Source: Prosthecobacter sp. (GTDB lineage Bacteria > Verrucomicrobiota > Verrucomicrobiia > Verrucomicrobiales > Verrucomicrobiaceae). Taken from it: a stretch of 64,000 nt of DNA. The translations under genes were made by a program, and so were the position numbers. Below the pieces are notes generated by a model. The model was not told the origin of the DNA, made no database searches, and saw nothing but the letters and a program-made list of their open reading frames with translations. Shown one piece after another: positions 8,516 through 17,863 of the stretch. Each line of letters begins with the position of its first letter. Position 1 is the first letter of the stretch. The DNA is taken from positions 124,001 to 188,000 of the forward strand of contig JABARQ010000047.1 in NCBI GenBank assembly GCA_019186985.1, given 5' to 3'.

Positions 8516-9646
8516 ATGACCCCCCGCATTTTTGACCGCTATCTCGGCAGGCAGGTCCTGTCCTCCACGCTGATGGGCATCCTGCTCCTCAGCGGCGTCA
8601 TGGTGCTGGGGAACGTCTACAAGAAGCTTGATGAACTGCTCGGCGACACCAAGCTGCCGCTGACCGTGATCGCCGAGTTCATCGGCCTCATCATCCCCTT
8701 CTCCCTGATCTTCACGATCCCCTGGGCCTTCCTCACCTCCATCCTCCTCGTCTTCGGACGCATCTCCGCCGACAACGAACTCGTCTCCCTCCGCATGACC
8801 GGCTGGTCCATGCCCAGGATCTGCGCCTCCGTCTTCGCCCTCGCCATCTCCTTCTCCGCCGTCTGCTACTGGGTCAACGTGGACCTGGCCCCCATGGCCA
8901 AGAACCGCATGAAGACCCTGTTCTACGAGGTCGCCCTCGAGAATCCCGAGGCCCTCTTCCAGGAGGGGCGCGTGCTGGAAAAAGTCCCGGGCTTCCGCAT
9001 TTACACCGGGAAAAGAAACGAACGCGAACTCAAGAACCTCGAGATCGTCGAACTCAACGGCGCCCTCGCCGGACGCGTTGTCCGCGCCCGCCGCGCCCTG
9101 CTGGAAACCGAAAAGGGCGTGCTCGACTTCACCCTGCACCTCTTCGACGCCGAGATCGAGACCTACACCTACAATCAGGACCGGCGCATCGACAAGGTCG
9201 ACTTCCTCAAGGCTGCGGAAACCGCCATCACCTTCCCCATGTCACGCCTGAAGGACAAGTCCGTCCGGGTCAATGCCAGCATGAAATCCACCGACCAGCT
9301 CTGGGGGGAGCTCAACACGCGCAAGGACGCGGTCTCGGGACGGGACATGGAGGACAGGCATCTCTCCCAGTCGCGCACGGAGCTGAACAAACGATACAGC
9401 TTCTCCCTCGCCTGCTTCACCTTCGCCCTCGTCGGCATCCCCCTCGGCGTCACCGCCCAGAGGCGCGAAACCTCCACCGGCTTCGCCCTCAGCCTCATCA
9501 CCGCCACCGTCTACATCGGCTTCATCATCTTTGGCGACACCATCAACGACAAGCCGGGCAGCCATCCCCACCTCGTCATGTGGCTGCCCAACCTTCTCTT
9601 CCTCGGCATCGGAGGCTGGCTGTTCTACAAGCTCAGCCGCAGGTGA
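8516..9646 (+). CDS. LptF/LptG-family LPS export permease
   Basis: This 376-residue YjgP/YjgQ-family protein begins MTPRIFDRYLGRQVL, the usual amphipathic entry into helix 1. It has three N-terminal membrane helices (roughly 15-35, 55-80 and 100-125), a periplasmic beta-jellyroll-like middle, and three C-terminal helices that include FTFALVGIPLGVTAQRRE, a conserved family segment. LptF and LptG form the inner-membrane channel of the Lpt transporter that extracts lipopolysaccharide towards the outer membrane. Only one copy is seen here, and the sequence alone does not settle F versus G. It follows the heptose-activating fusion by 60 bases, so both may serve LPS. Confidence 0.85.
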   Translation: MTPRIFDRYLGRQVLSSTLMGILLLSGVMVLGNVYKKLDELLGDTKLPLTVIAEFIGLIIPFSLIFTIPWAFLTSILLVFGRISADNELVSLRMTGWSMPRICASVFALAISFSAVCYWVNVDLAPMAKNRMKTLFYEVALENPEALFQEGRVLEKVPGFRIYTGKRNERELKNLEIVELNGALAGRVVRARRALLETEKGVLDFTLHLFDAEIETYTYNQDRRIDKVDFLKAAETAITFPMSRLKDKSVRVNASMKSTDQLWGELNTRKDAVSGRDMEDRHLSQSRTELNKRYSFSLACFTFALVGIPLGVTAQRRETSTGFALSLITATVYIGFIIFGDTINDKPGSHPHLVMWLPNLLFLGIGGWLFYKLSRR

Positions 9647-9655
9647 GCGCCCCGC

Positions 9656-10945
9656 TCACTGCATCCGGTAGAAACCATCCGGATTGTAAAGCCAGTAGGC
9701 GTCCAGCGGATTCAGCCTCGGCAGCAGCATCACCGGCCTGCCCCGGTCGTCCTGCCCCTCCTCCACCCCGGTCATCGGCGGCCCCGGCGTGGTTCGCGGC
9801 GTCCCAGGCTGCGCAGACTGCGCCGTCTGCGTTGCGTCAGGATGCCTGAGCAGGGCCGTCTCCTCGATCTCCTCCACGATCTCGTCCACCCACTTCAGCT
9901 TCTGCGCATCGTCGGCAAATTCACTCCAGTCACCCGTCGAGGACTCCTTGTACATCCGCTCGATGAAGTCCTCCCTCGACAGCCCCATCTTCTCCGCCAC
10001 CGGCCCCGCCAGGCGCTTCCACCACTCCTCCAGCTCCTTCACGTTCTCACGATGCTGCGTCAGGTTTCCCATGACGCCCACGCTCAGCTGATGATGCAGG
10101 ATGATCGCGTTGGGATAGGCGAACGACTTCTTTGAAAGCGTCGTGATGCAGGCCGCCATGCTCGCCGCAAACGACTTCACCACCGTGTAAACCGGCGCCT
10201 TCGAGCCGTGCATCGACTTCAAGATCTTGTAGCCCGCCATCACGCTGCCCCCAGGGCAGTCGTCGATCACGATGAAGATCGGCGCCTCGCTGTCACGGTT
10301 GTTGAAGTAGGCGATCCGGTCCGCCAGGCTGTCCGCCGTCTTCTGCGTGATGACGCCGTTCAGCTGGATCGTCCGGTCGGAAAGCACCAGCTTCCGCCCC
10401 ACCAGCGGCTCCTTCGAATACGCAGGCGCCTTGCCGACGGCGTAGGTGCGCGCCTCCGACTCCTTCTGCTGCAATTCCATCTGCAGCGAAAGCTCCGACG
10501 TCTTCCTGCGGATCGCATTCTCCTCCCGCCGCATCTGAAAGCCCTCGATGTCCGTCTGGTTCTTCTCGATCGCAGACTCCATCATCAGCCTTTCGTTCGC
10601 CCGCCTCAGCTCCACCAGGCCCGGATCATCCTTCACCCGGCGCTCCGATTCAGCCAGCTCCATCTTCAGCTTGATCTCCTCCATCTGGATCTGCAGCTCC
10701 GCGAGCGCCCGCCGCCTCGGCGCCAGCTTCTCGTCCAGCTGCGTCTGCTCCAGCGCGATCTGCGCGGCGATCCTTTCCTTCTGCGCCACCAGCTTCGCCG
10801 TCTCCGCCTTCACCGCCTCCAGGGGGTCAGGCTGCTGCACCTTCTCCACCGTTGATGCCTCCGCAGCCTTGTCCTTGGCAGGTGCGGTCTCGGCATGGGC
10901 CGAAGTGACAAAGACGAGGGCGAGTAAGGGCAGAAGTCGGCTCAT
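9656..10945 (-). CDS. Exported ClpP-like serine protease with N-terminal coiled coil
   Basis: The start at 10945 (MSRLLPLLALVFVTSAHA) gives a clear signal peptide; a longer frame to 10990 would bury it. The product has 429 residues. Residues 35-170 are a charged, Gln/Glu-rich coiled coil. Residues 200-365 are a ClpP/SppA-type crotonase-fold protease: FIVIDDCPGGSVMAGYKIL, then SFAASMAACI with the likely nucleophile Ser, and ILHHQLSVG with the likely catalytic His. A long tail of about 70 residues is Pro/Asp-rich. Ordinary ClpP is cytosolic, has about 200 residues and lacks a coiled coil. This one would act in the periplasm or at the envelope. It is convergent with the LptF/G gene and divergent from the ArsR-methyltransferase. 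The substrate is unknown. Confidence 0.75.
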   Translation of the reverse strand: MSRLLPLLALVFVTSAHAETAPAKDKAAEASTVEKVQQPDPLEAVKAETAKLVAQKERIAAQIALEQTQLDEKLAPRRRALAELQIQMEEIKLKMELAESERRVKDDPGLVELRRANERLMMESAIEKNQTDIEGFQMRREENAIRRKTSELSLQMELQQKESEARTYAVGKAPAYSKEPLVGRKLVLSDRTIQLNGVITQKTADSLADRIAYFNNRDSEAPIFIVIDDCPGGSVMAGYKILKSMHGSKAPVYTVVKSFAASMAACITTLSKKSFAYPNAIILHHQLSVGVMGNLTQHRENVKELEEWWKRLAGPVAEKMGLSREDFIERMYKESSTGDWSEFADDAQKLKWVDEIVEEIEETALLRHPDATQTAQSAQPGTPRTTPGPPMTGVEEGQDDRGRPVMLLPRLNPLDAYWLYNPDGFYRMQ

Positions 10946-11029
10946 GGCAGCTCCTACTACACCCTTTGCCGGACAATCCTTCAATTCCAAATCTCCCGCC
11001 CGGCGGACGCCTCCCGCCTTAATGTATTG

Positions 11030-12004
11030 ATGAAACCCAATGCGTTGATACGATTCAGCCCCTTGACCTCCCTCCTCAAATCGCTCAGCCTCATCGCCGA
11101 CCCCACGCGGCTGCGCCTGCTGCTGCTCCTGAAAAGCGAGGAGCTAAGTGTCGCCGAACTCCAGGAAATCCTCTCCCTCCCCCAGTCGAACATCTCCGCC
11201 CAGCTCGGCAAGCTCAAGTCGGCAGGCCTCGTGAGCGACCGCCGCTCCGGCAAAAACCGCCTTTACCGTCTGGAGGAACCCGACCGCAAGCAAACGGAGG
11301 CCTGGAACCACTTCCTCAGGCTCATCGACACGGCGGGTGAAGAAGTGCGGGAAACCAAAAAAGATGCGCACGCCCTCAAGGTCGTGCTTCAGAAGCGTGA
11401 GCGCACCGCCCAGGCCTACTTTGACGCCCTCGCCGGCAAGTTCGGCCGTCACTACATCCCCGGACGTTCCTGGAAGGCCCTGGGTGAAACCCTCCTGAAG
11501 CTGATGCCCCCCCTGGTCATCGCCGACCTGGGCGCAGGCGAAGGCACGCTTTCCCAGCTCCTGGCCCAGCGGGCGAAAAAGGTCATCGCCGTGGACAGCA
11601 GTGAAGCCATGGTGAGCTACGGCTCCGGCCTAGCGCGCCAGCACGGCTTCACCAACCTCGAATACCGCCTCGGCGACCTCGAAAACCCGCCCGTCGAGGC
11701 AGGCAGCATCGACCTCGTCCTTCTCAGCCAGGCTCTGCACCATGCCCAGCGCCCGGCCCAGGCCCTGCGCGCCGCCTTCTCCCTGCTCAAGCCCGGGGGC
11801 CGCATCGCCATCCTCGACCTGCTGCGCCATCAGTTTGAAAAAGCCCGCGAACTTTATGCCGATGTCTGGCTGGGCTTCACCGAGGCCGAGCTGCATGAGA
11901 TGCTCTCCGACGCCGGATTTCACGGCATCGAAACCAGCATCGTCCACCGCGAAACCCGCAGCCCGCACTTCCAGACCGTGCTCGCCCTCGCGGAACGGCC
12001 CTGA
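11030..12004 (+). CDS. ArsR-type regulator fused to SAM-dependent methyltransferase
   Basis: TTG at 11027 directly precedes ATG at 11030, and the ATG is taken as start (324 residues). Residues 10-85 form an ArsR winged helix: LIADPTRLRLLLLLKSEELSVAELQEIL, with recognition helix SQSNISAQLGKLKSAGLVSDRR-like sequence. A linker leads to a class I methyltransferase with IADLGAGEGTLSQLL near 163, an acidic VDSSEAM strand and LSQALHHAQRP. ArsR-methyltransferase fusions of this length occur in several phyla and are often associated with methionine/SAM metabolism. No metal-binding Cys cluster typical of metal sensors is evident. The target promoter could be its own, in the 84-base gap to the divergent protease. 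Confidence 0.82.
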   Translation: MKPNALIRFSPLTSLLKSLSLIADPTRLRLLLLLKSEELSVAELQEILSLPQSNISAQLGKLKSAGLVSDRRSGKNRLYRLEEPDRKQTEAWNHFLRLIDTAGEEVRETKKDAHALKVVLQKRERTAQAYFDALAGKFGRHYIPGRSWKALGETLLKLMPPLVIADLGAGEGTLSQLLAQRAKKVIAVDSSEAMVSYGSGLARQHGFTNLEYRLGDLENPPVEAGSIDLVLLSQALHHAQRPAQALRAAFSLLKPGGRIAILDLLRHQFEKARELYADVWLGFTEAELHEMLSDAGFHGIETSIVHRETRSPHFQTVLALAERP

Positions 12005-12010
12005 GCACGG

Positions 12011-13033
12011 TCAGGAATACTCGATCAACGCCTTGATCACCCCGCGCCGGGCCACCTCGTCAAAGGCCTCCCGGATGTCCGTGAGCGGGAGACGATGCGT
12101 GATGAACTCCGCCGATGTCAGCCTTCCCTCCCGGATCCACTGGCAGAGCTGAGCCTGGCTCTCCCTTTCATGCTTCCGGGTAGGCCACTGATGGACGAAC
12201 AGGTTGAAGTTGAAGTCCGCCTTCGTCTTGTCGATGTGCAGCACCGGCTGCGCCAGCACGCCGTAGATGCAATGGGATCCCCCACGCCTCAGCAGCGGCA
12301 GCCCCTGCTGCAGGATGTCCGGATGCCCGACCGCGTCGATCACCGCATCCAGCCGCCCCGGAGCCCGGATCGCACCCGGCTCAAAGGCCGCGTCCGCCCC
12401 GAAGGCCAGCGCCTTCGCCCGCTTGTCCGCATGACGGTCGACAATGCCGATCCAGCGCAGCCCGAACAAGCGCCCCAGCTTGACGAAGCTCAACCCCACC
12501 GGACCCGCCCCGAAGATCAGCACATCATCACCGGGCTGCAGATGAAAGTCTCGAAACGCCCCCAGCACCTCGCGCCAGGTGCAGAGCAGCACCGCCTCCT
12601 GCGGCGGAATGTCCGCGTCCACCTTCGTCTGGATTTCATACACCTCCACCCAGCCATGCGCCTCGTCCGCCACACCGTCCTCCACCATGGCCGCATGATC
12701 ATTCGCCAGCGTGTATTCGCCAAACCCGCCCCATCCGGAATCCACCCCCTCCATCTGCAGGTCAAAGCTCAGCCCGCCCACCGCACGGTCGCCCACGGCA
12801 AAATTCCTCACCTTCCCCCCGACCTCCACCACGGTGCCCACGCTCTCATGGCCCAGGGCGAACGGAAACTTGTCCTCCATGCCGGGAAAGGTGCCGTGCA
12901 GCAGCTCGCTGTCCGTCCGGTTGCACAGGCAGGCGCACTCCGTCCTCACCAGCGCCTGATACGGCCCCGGCCTGGGCGCGGGCGTGTCGAGAATTTCAAG
13001 ATGACCAGGGTGGACGGCGATGACGGATTTCAT
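12011..13033 (-). CDS. Zinc-type alcohol dehydrogenase (MDR family)
   Basis: This 340-residue medium-chain dehydrogenase has a GroES-like N-terminus with the catalytic-zinc region ECACLCNRTDSELLHG and FALGHESVGTVVEVG (GHE motif), then a Rossmann half with VLIFGAGPVGLSFVKL and an acidic residue (VDRHAD) after the next strand, suggesting NAD preference. The four-Cys structural zinc lobe is not evident. It is divergent from the IclR regulator with only 72 bases between the starts, and that gap carries a long palindrome. It is therefore the most likely IclR target. The substrate is unknown; an alcohol or polyol from carbohydrate catabolism is plausible. Confidence 0.8.
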   Translation of the reverse strand: MKSVIAVHPGHLEILDTPAPRPGPYQALVRTECACLCNRTDSELLHGTFPGMEDKFPFALGHESVGTVVEVGGKVRNFAVGDRAVGGLSFDLQMEGVDSGWGGFGEYTLANDHAAMVEDGVADEAHGWVEVYEIQTKVDADIPPQEAVLLCTWREVLGAFRDFHLQPGDDVLIFGAGPVGLSFVKLGRLFGLRWIGIVDRHADKRAKALAFGADAAFEPGAIRAPGRLDAVIDAVGHPDILQQGLPLLRRGGSHCIYGVLAQPVLHIDKTKADFNFNLFVHQWPTRKHERESQAQLCQWIREGRLTSAEFITHRLPLTDIREAFDEVARRGVIKALIEYS

Positions 13034-13077
13034 GAAGGCTTCCCGCTTTCCTAGATTCGATCACCTTCACAAGCAAG

Positions 13078-13113
13078 ATTTCCAAATCCAGAAACGTTTC
13101 TGAATATGGAAAT
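13078..13113. promoter_or_regulatory. Probable IclR operator: 36-bp palindrome
   Basis: The centre is a perfect 14-base palindrome, CAGAAACGTTTCTG (13089-13102). It is flanked by ATTTCCA (13078-13084) and TGGAAAT (13107-13113), which also pair. Over 18+18 positions only two do not match. It lies between the divergent dehydrogenase and IclR genes and overlaps the IclR start codons at 13106/13112. Binding would therefore block iclR expression directly and could also control the dehydrogenase. Confidence 0.7.
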
Positions 13114-13897
13114 GACCCAAGAAGCCGCCATCCCCCTCACCGAGGACACCCTTGCACCCGGCACGGAGCGCACGCTGGCCATCCTCGAACTCCTCGGCCG
13201 CCATCGCGCCGGCCTCAGCCTCACCGAGATCGCCCGCGAGCTCGACCTGCCGGTCAACTCCGTCTTCCGCATCACCGGCACCCTGCACAGCCGCGGCTAC
13301 CTCCAGCGCCGCGAGGACGACAAGCGCTTTGTCCTGACCAACAAGCTCTTCGACCTCTCCCGCCCCCAGGTGCGTGAGAAAAGCCTCGTCGTCTGCGCCT
13401 TGGAGTCGCTCAAATGGCTGCGCGACGAATCCGGCGAGACCACCCAGCTCCTCACCAGCGTGAACTACAAGATGACCGTGCTCGAGCAGTGCATCTCCTC
13501 CCAGCCGATCAAGGTCAGCAGCACCGTCGGCCTCCAGGTGCCCATGTATTCCTGCGCCCCCGGCAAGGCCGTCCTCGCCCACCTGCCTGACAGGGAGCTT
13601 GAGGCCTTCTTCGCAAACGTGAAGCTCAGGCAGTTCACCTCCACCACCCTCGCCACCCGAGGCTCGCTCGAGGCCGACCTCGCCAAAAACCGCAAACGTG
13701 GTTATGCCACCGACCTCGCCGAGGGCCTTGAAGGCATCCACTGCGCCGCCGCTGCGGTGCTCGACGAATACCGCTACCCCGTCGCCGCCGTCACCGTCAT
13801 GGCCCCCAGCTTCCGCGTGAAGCGCGACCAGTTCGAAAAGCTCGGCCGCCTCTGCATCCAGGCCGCTGAAACCATCACCCGGAGGCTCCTGGCATGA
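13106..13897 (+). CDS. IclR-family transcriptional regulator
   Basis: This 263-residue protein has a winged helix at residues 15-80 (GTERTLAILELLGRHRAGLSLTEIA, then LPVNSVFRITGTLHSRGYLQR) and an IclR effector-binding domain after it (STVGLQVPMYSCAPGKAVLAHL, RGYATDLAEGLEGIHCAAAAVLD). Start codons at 13106 and 13112 are both possible; neither has a strong Shine-Dalgarno, and both lie in the palindrome. Its stop overlaps the start of the cytochrome/DUF1549 gene (ATGA), so regulator, cytochrome protein and DUF1501 protein are probably one operon. IclR proteins usually control catabolic genes in response to a small aromatic or sugar-derived effector, here unknown. Confidence 0.88.
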   Translation: MEMTQEAAIPLTEDTLAPGTERTLAILELLGRHRAGLSLTEIARELDLPVNSVFRITGTLHSRGYLQRREDDKRFVLTNKLFDLSRPQVREKSLVVCALESLKWLRDESGETTQLLTSVNYKMTVLEQCISSQPIKVSSTVGLQVPMYSCAPGKAVLAHLPDRELEAFFANVKLRQFTSTTLATRGSLEADLAKNRKRGYATDLAEGLEGIHCAAAAVLDEYRYPVAAVTVMAPSFRVKRDQFEKLGRLCIQAAETITRRLLA

Positions 13898-16800
13898 AAA
13901 GACGCCTCCTTGCGGTCCCCGCCCTCCTTTGCAGCTCTGCCATGGCTGCACCAACTCCGCAACAGCTCGACTTCTTCGAGTCCCGCATCCGCCCCATCCT
14001 CGCCCAGGAATGCTACGAGTGCCACAGCACCGCCACCAAGCAAAAAGGCGGCCTTCTCCTCGACTCCCGCCCCGGCTGGCAGGCAGGCGGTGACTCCGGC
14101 GACGCCATCAAGCCCGGCGATCCAAAAAACTCGCTCCTCTTCCAAACCCTCCGCCACGAGCACGAAGACCTCAAAATGCCAAAAAACGGCGCCAGGCTCG
14201 ACGACAAGGCCCTCGCTGACTTCGAGCGGTGGATCCGCGACGGCGCCCCCGATCCACGCGATGCACCTCCGAGCAAGGAGCAGGTCGAAAAGGAAACGGC
14301 CTGGTCCGCCACGCTTCAACGCCGCAAGCAGGAGTGGTGGGCGTTTCAGCCGATCCGAGTTTCAAGTTCCAAGTCTCAAGTTTCAGGTTCCGCCCAACAT
14401 GAGCCGAGCGAAGCGAGACAGACGACCGCAGGGAGCCCGCAGGGGAGCGTAGCGAATCAAACTTTAAACCTGAAACCTGAAACTGCTTCCATCGACGACT
14501 TCATCGACGCCGAACTGAAAAAACAAAACATCCCCGCCGCACCATCTGCTGACCCCGCCGCCCTCCGCCGCCGCATCAGCTACATCCTCACCGGTCTCCC
14601 ACCATCGGACTCGTCCGACAAGTCCGACCCGTCAGACCAAATCAATACGCTTTTAAACTCCCCCGCCTATGGCGAAAAATGGGCCCGCCACTTCATGGAC
14701 TGGGTCCGCTATGCCGAGTCCTACGGCTCCGAAGGCGACCCCGCCATCCCCTACGCCTGGCGCTACCGCGACTACCTCATCCGCGCCTTCAACGACGACG
14801 TCCCCTGGCCCCAGCTCGTCAAAGAAGCCATCGCAGGCGACCTGCTGCCCAATCCACGCCTCAAAAACGACCTCAACGAAAGCGCCGTCGGCATCGCCCA
14901 GCTGCGCATGGTGCTGCACGGCTTCTCACCCGTCGACTCCCTCGATGAGATGGTCACCTTCACCGACAACCAGATCGACACGGTCACAAAGGCCTTCCAG
15001 GCCCTCACCGTCAGCTGCGCACGCTGCCATAACCACAAGTTCGACGCCATCAGCCAGACCGACTTCTACGCCCTCTACGGCATCTTCACCAGCACCCACC
15101 CCGCCGTCATCGACGCCAACGCCCCCGGCACCGGAGATGCCATCCGCGCCGAACTCCAAAAACTCAAAACCGAAATCAAGACCACCCTCATCACCGACTG
15201 GCTCTCCAAACTCCCGTCGGACAAGTCCGAAAAGTCCGTCCCGGCCGACAAAAAGCCCGCCTTCACCTTCCACGGCCTCCCCCGCTCCCAACCCGGCGAA
15301 TTCACGCTCCACGACAACACCCTCCACATCCACCCCGGCGGCTACATCTCGAACACCCTCACTCAAAAAGACCGCGCCGTCCTCTTCACCGACCGCTTCC
15401 TGTGCAAAGGCGGCACGCTCTGGTTCCGGGTCGCCGGAAACGGCGGCGTGAAGGCCAAGTATGTCGTGCAGAACTACCCTCGCACCGGCACCATCCACAA
15501 AGCCGTCGAACTCAAGGACGCCAAAGACGAAAAACTTGCCTGGCGCAGCCTCGACCTCGAATTCTGGAAAGGCGACGAAATCTTCCTCCAGCTCACCACC
15601 GCCGCCGACATGCCTGCGGAGCACAAGACGGACTCACCTTCCTGGTTCGCCCTCAACGACGCCGTCATCACCAAAGATGCCACCGCGCCACCCGCTCCCA
15701 ATGCTTCCAAGGCATCGCCTCGCCAACTCGTCACTGCGTGGCAAACCAACACCCTCACCGATGCAGAAGCCGAGGCCCTCGACGCCCTCATCCAATCCAA
15801 ACAACTCTCACTCGACTCCATCACGCCATTACTCCATCGCTACGCTGACCTCGAAGCCAGGCTCCCGCTTCCCACCCGCGTTCCCGGCGTGATCGAGGCC
15901 GATGCCAAGGACGCGCCGCTCTTCACCCGTGGCGATCACAAACAGCCCGCCGGGCTTGTTTCGCGTCGTTTCCTCGAAGCGCTCGATCCCAAACCCTTCG
16001 CCACGAAGCAAAGCGGCCGTCTTGAACTCGCCGAGCGCATGGCAGACATGAAAAACAATCCGCTTACCGCCCGCGTCATCGTGAACCGTCTCTGGCATCA
16101 CGTCTTCGGCCGCGGCATCGTCGCCAGCGTCGACAACTTCGGCAAGCTCGGCGACCTCCCGACCCATCCCGAGCTGCTCGACTTCCTCGCCCAGCGCTTC
16201 ATCGACTCCGGCGGCAGCATCAAAAGCCTCCTTCGCGACATGTTGATGTCGAAGACCTTCCAGCGCGCCTCCGGCAACAACGTGAGCGATCCCGAAAACA
16301 AGCTCCTCAGCCACTGGAGCACCCGCCGCTTCGAAGCCGAGGCCATCCGTGACTCCATCGTCACCCTCTCCGGCCGACTCGATCCCACCCTCTATGGCGA
16401 GTCCGTCGGCAGCGGCGATGAGCGACGCAGCATCTACGTCAAAGTCATCCGCAACTCGCTTCCGCCCTTCCTCACTACCTTCGATGCCCCCGTGCCCTTC
16501 GCCACCCGCGGCAAGCGCGACTCCACCAACGTCCCCGCGCAATCGCTGACCTTGCTCAATGATCCCAACGTCATCGACTGGGCACGCAGTTGGGCTCTAC
16601 GCACCCTCAACGATCTCAAAGACCGCCCCGACGACCTCCGCATCCGCCAGATGTTCCGCGAAGCTTTTTCCCGCGAAGCCACCGACGACGAGATCAAACA
16701 AAGCCAGGCCTACCTGACCTCCCTCCAAGCCGAAAGCGCCCAACAAGCCCAAAAGCTCTCCCAACAAGAAAACCAACTCGCCGCCCTCAATCGCCAAATC

Positions 16801-17691
16801 AGCGCCATCCTCGAGCCCGCCCGCCAAAAACTCCTCCAAGCTCGTCCTTCCGTCACTTCAGTCTCTTCCGTCCCTTCCCCACTTGCCGAATGGACCTTCG
16901 ATGACCTCAACGACACCCATGGTAAACTGCCGCTCAAGCTCACCGGCAATGCCCGCCTCGAAAACGGAGCCCTCGTCGTCGATGGCCAGTCCATGGCCGA
17001 AAGCGGTTCGCTGCCAAAAACACTCACCGCGAAGACCCTCGAAGCCTGGGTGCAGCTCGATGACCTCAAACAGCAAGGCGGCGGCGTCATCACCGTGCAG
17101 CACAAAGATGGTGGCTTGTTCGATTCACTCGTCTTCGCCGAAAAAACACCCGCGCACTGGGTTGCTGGAAGCAACTTCTTCGAACGCAGCGAACTCTTCG
17201 AAGGCACCGCCGAGACCGAAGCCGCCACACGTCCCGTGCACGTTGCTGTCGTCTATCAAGCCGATGGCACCATCCGCGGCTACCGCGATGGCCAACCCTA
17301 CGGCCGCACCTACCGCAAAGCCCCCGGTGCCACCTTCGAATCCAACGAGAGCCAGATCCTCCTCGGCTGCCGCCACGCCAAGCCCAGCGGCAACCACGGC
17401 CTCCGCGGTCGCATCTACCGCGCCCGCCTCTACGACCGCGCCCTCACGCCCGAGGAGATCGCCCAGACCGCCCACATCGAAGCCAACACCCTTCGCGAAT
17501 CCGACATCCTCGCCGCCCTCACCGAGACGCAGCGCCAGCAACTCAATGCTCTCCAATCCCAACGTGACACCATGAATCAAGCCCTCGAAGCCGCCCGCAC
17601 GGCGATGAGCAGCGATGATCCCAAAGTGCAAGCCTGGACGAGCCTCGCACAGAGCCTCATCAACTTGAAGGAATTCATTTATCTTCGATGA
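13894..17691 (+). CDS. Planctomycete-type cytochrome C / DUF1549 / DUF1553 protein with LamG insert
   Basis: This 1265-residue secreted protein has a signal peptide ([15 protein letters not shown]). The PSCyt1 haem site is CYECH (Cys40, Cys43, His44). DUF1549 spans about 199-410 and includes a second CARCH motif. DUF1553 spans about 688-935 ([29 protein letters not shown]-like segment). A LamG/concanavalin-like domain at about 998-1190 carries EAWVQL and [20 protein letters not shown]-terminal coiled coil follows. Such proteins pair with DUF1501 proteins in Verrucomicrobiota and Planctomycetota, and a role in polysaccharide degradation has been proposed. Several hydrophilic linkers are encoded by palindromic or simple repeats (see separate entries), which suggests in-frame repeat insertion. 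The reaction is not known. Confidence 0.88.
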   Translation: MKRRLLAVPALLCSSAMAAPTPQQLDFFESRIRPILAQECYECHSTATKQKGGLLLDSRPGWQAGGDSGDAIKPGDPKNSLLFQTLRHEHEDLKMPKNGARLDDKALADFERWIRDGAPDPRDAPPSKEQVEKETAWSATLQRRKQEWWAFQPIRVSSSKSQVSGSAQHEPSEARQTTAGSPQGSVANQTLNLKPETASIDDFIDAELKKQNIPAAPSADPAALRRRISYILTGLPPSDSSDKSDPSDQINTLLNSPAYGEKWARHFMDWVRYAESYGSEGDPAIPYAWRYRDYLIRAFNDDVPWPQLVKEAIAGDLLPNPRLKNDLNESAVGIAQLRMVLHGFSPVDSLDEMVTFTDNQIDTVTKAFQALTVSCARCHNHKFDAISQTDFYALYGIFTSTHPAVIDANAPGTGDAIRAELQKLKTEIKTTLITDWLSKLPSDKSEKSVPADKKPAFTFHGLPRSQPGEFTLHDNTLHIHPGGYISNTLTQKDRAVLFTDRFLCKGGTLWFRVAGNGGVKAKYVVQNYPRTGTIHKAVELKDAKDEKLAWRSLDLEFWKGDEIFLQLTTAADMPAEHKTDSPSWFALNDAVITKDATAPPAPNASKASPRQLVTAWQTNTLTDAEAEALDALIQSKQLSLDSITPLLHRYADLEARLPLPTRVPGVIEADAKDAPLFTRGDHKQPAGLVSRRFLEALDPKPFATKQSGRLELAERMADMKNNPLTARVIVNRLWHHVFGRGIVASVDNFGKLGDLPTHPELLDFLAQRFIDSGGSIKSLLRDMLMSKTFQRASGNNVSDPENKLLSHWSTRRFEAEAIRDSIVTLSGRLDPTLYGESVGSGDERRSIYVKVIRNSLPPFLTTFDAPVPFATRGKRDSTNVPAQSLTLLNDPNVIDWARSWALRTLNDLKDRPDDLRIRQMFREAFSREATDDEIKQSQAYLTSLQAESAQQAQKLSQQENQLAALNRQISAILEPARQKLLQARPSVTSVSSVPSPLAEWTFDDLNDTHGKLPLKLTGNARLENGALVVDGQSMAESGSLPKTLTAKTLEAWVQLDDLKQQGGGVITVQHKDGGLFDSLVFAEKTPAHWVAGSNFFERSELFEGTAETEAATRPVHVAVVYQADGTIRGYRDGQPYGRTYRKAPGATFESNESQILLGCRHAKPSGNHGLRGRIYRARLYDRALTPEEIAQTAHIEANTLRESDILAALTETQRQQLNALQSQRDTMNQALEAARTAMSSDDPKVQAWTSLAQSLINLKEFIYLR
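14357..14484 (+). repeat. Inverted-repeat element inserted in frame in the cytochrome/DUF1549 gene
   Basis: The left flank (14357-14391) has reiterated CAAGTTTCAGGTTCC-like units. The right flank (14458-14484) has the complementary AAACCTGAAACCTGAAACT. Between them lies a segment with GAGCGAAGCGAG and GGAGCGTAGCGAA motifs. Translation is a Ser/Gln/Thr-rich stretch with no family similarity, joining the cytochrome and DUF1549 domains. The length keeps the frame open. Confidence 0.6.
14605..14638 (+). repeat. TCCGACAAG-type simple repeat, copy 1
   Basis: The segment holds the units TCGGACTCG, TCCGACAAG and TCCGACCCG, encoding [11 protein letters not shown] inside the DUF1549 region. The same TCCGACAAGTCCGA-like unit recurs at 15216-15250. 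Confidence 0.5.
15216..15250 (+). repeat. TCCGACAAG-type simple repeat, copy 2
   Basis: GTCGGACAAGTCCGAAAAG and the following bases encode [13 protein letters not shown], a charged linker. It shares the TC(C/G)GACAAGTCCGA core with the copy at 14605-14638 of the same gene. Confidence 0.5.
16846..16879 (+). repeat. CTTCCGTC-type simple repeat
   Basis: Reiterated CTTCCGTC/CTTCAGTC units encode a Ser/Val linker ([10 protein letters not shown]) just before the LamG domain. This is a third, different simple repeat within one gene. Confidence 0.45.
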
Positions 17692-17721
17692 AAGCACTCT
17701 CAACCATCGCGCCAGCGACAT

Positions 17722-17842
17722 GGACTGCGGCAGCCTGCTGCCGCTTTCGGGTGTGGCAGCCCTGCTGCCGGGAGAACGCCTCCTTGCCACCAGCGCCAGC
17801 AGGGCTGGCTTGCGAAAAGCGGCAGCAGGGCTGCCGCAGTCC
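17722..17842. repeat. 121-bp palindromic (MITE/REP-like) element between the cytochrome and DUF1501 genes
   Basis: The ends are near-perfect inverted repeats of about 30 bases. The left arm begins GGACTGCGGCAGCCTGCTGC (17722) and the right arm ends GCAGCAGGGCTGCCGCAGTCC-like (to 17842). The inner part contains a second nested dyad around GGCAGCCCTGCTGCC and CCAGCAGGGCTGG. An open frame runs through it from an ATG at 17720, but the encoded Leu/Ala/Gly peptide looks like a by-product of the palindrome. Confidence 0.75.
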
Positions 17843-17863
17843 ACACCCTTCAACTGCCCTCTC

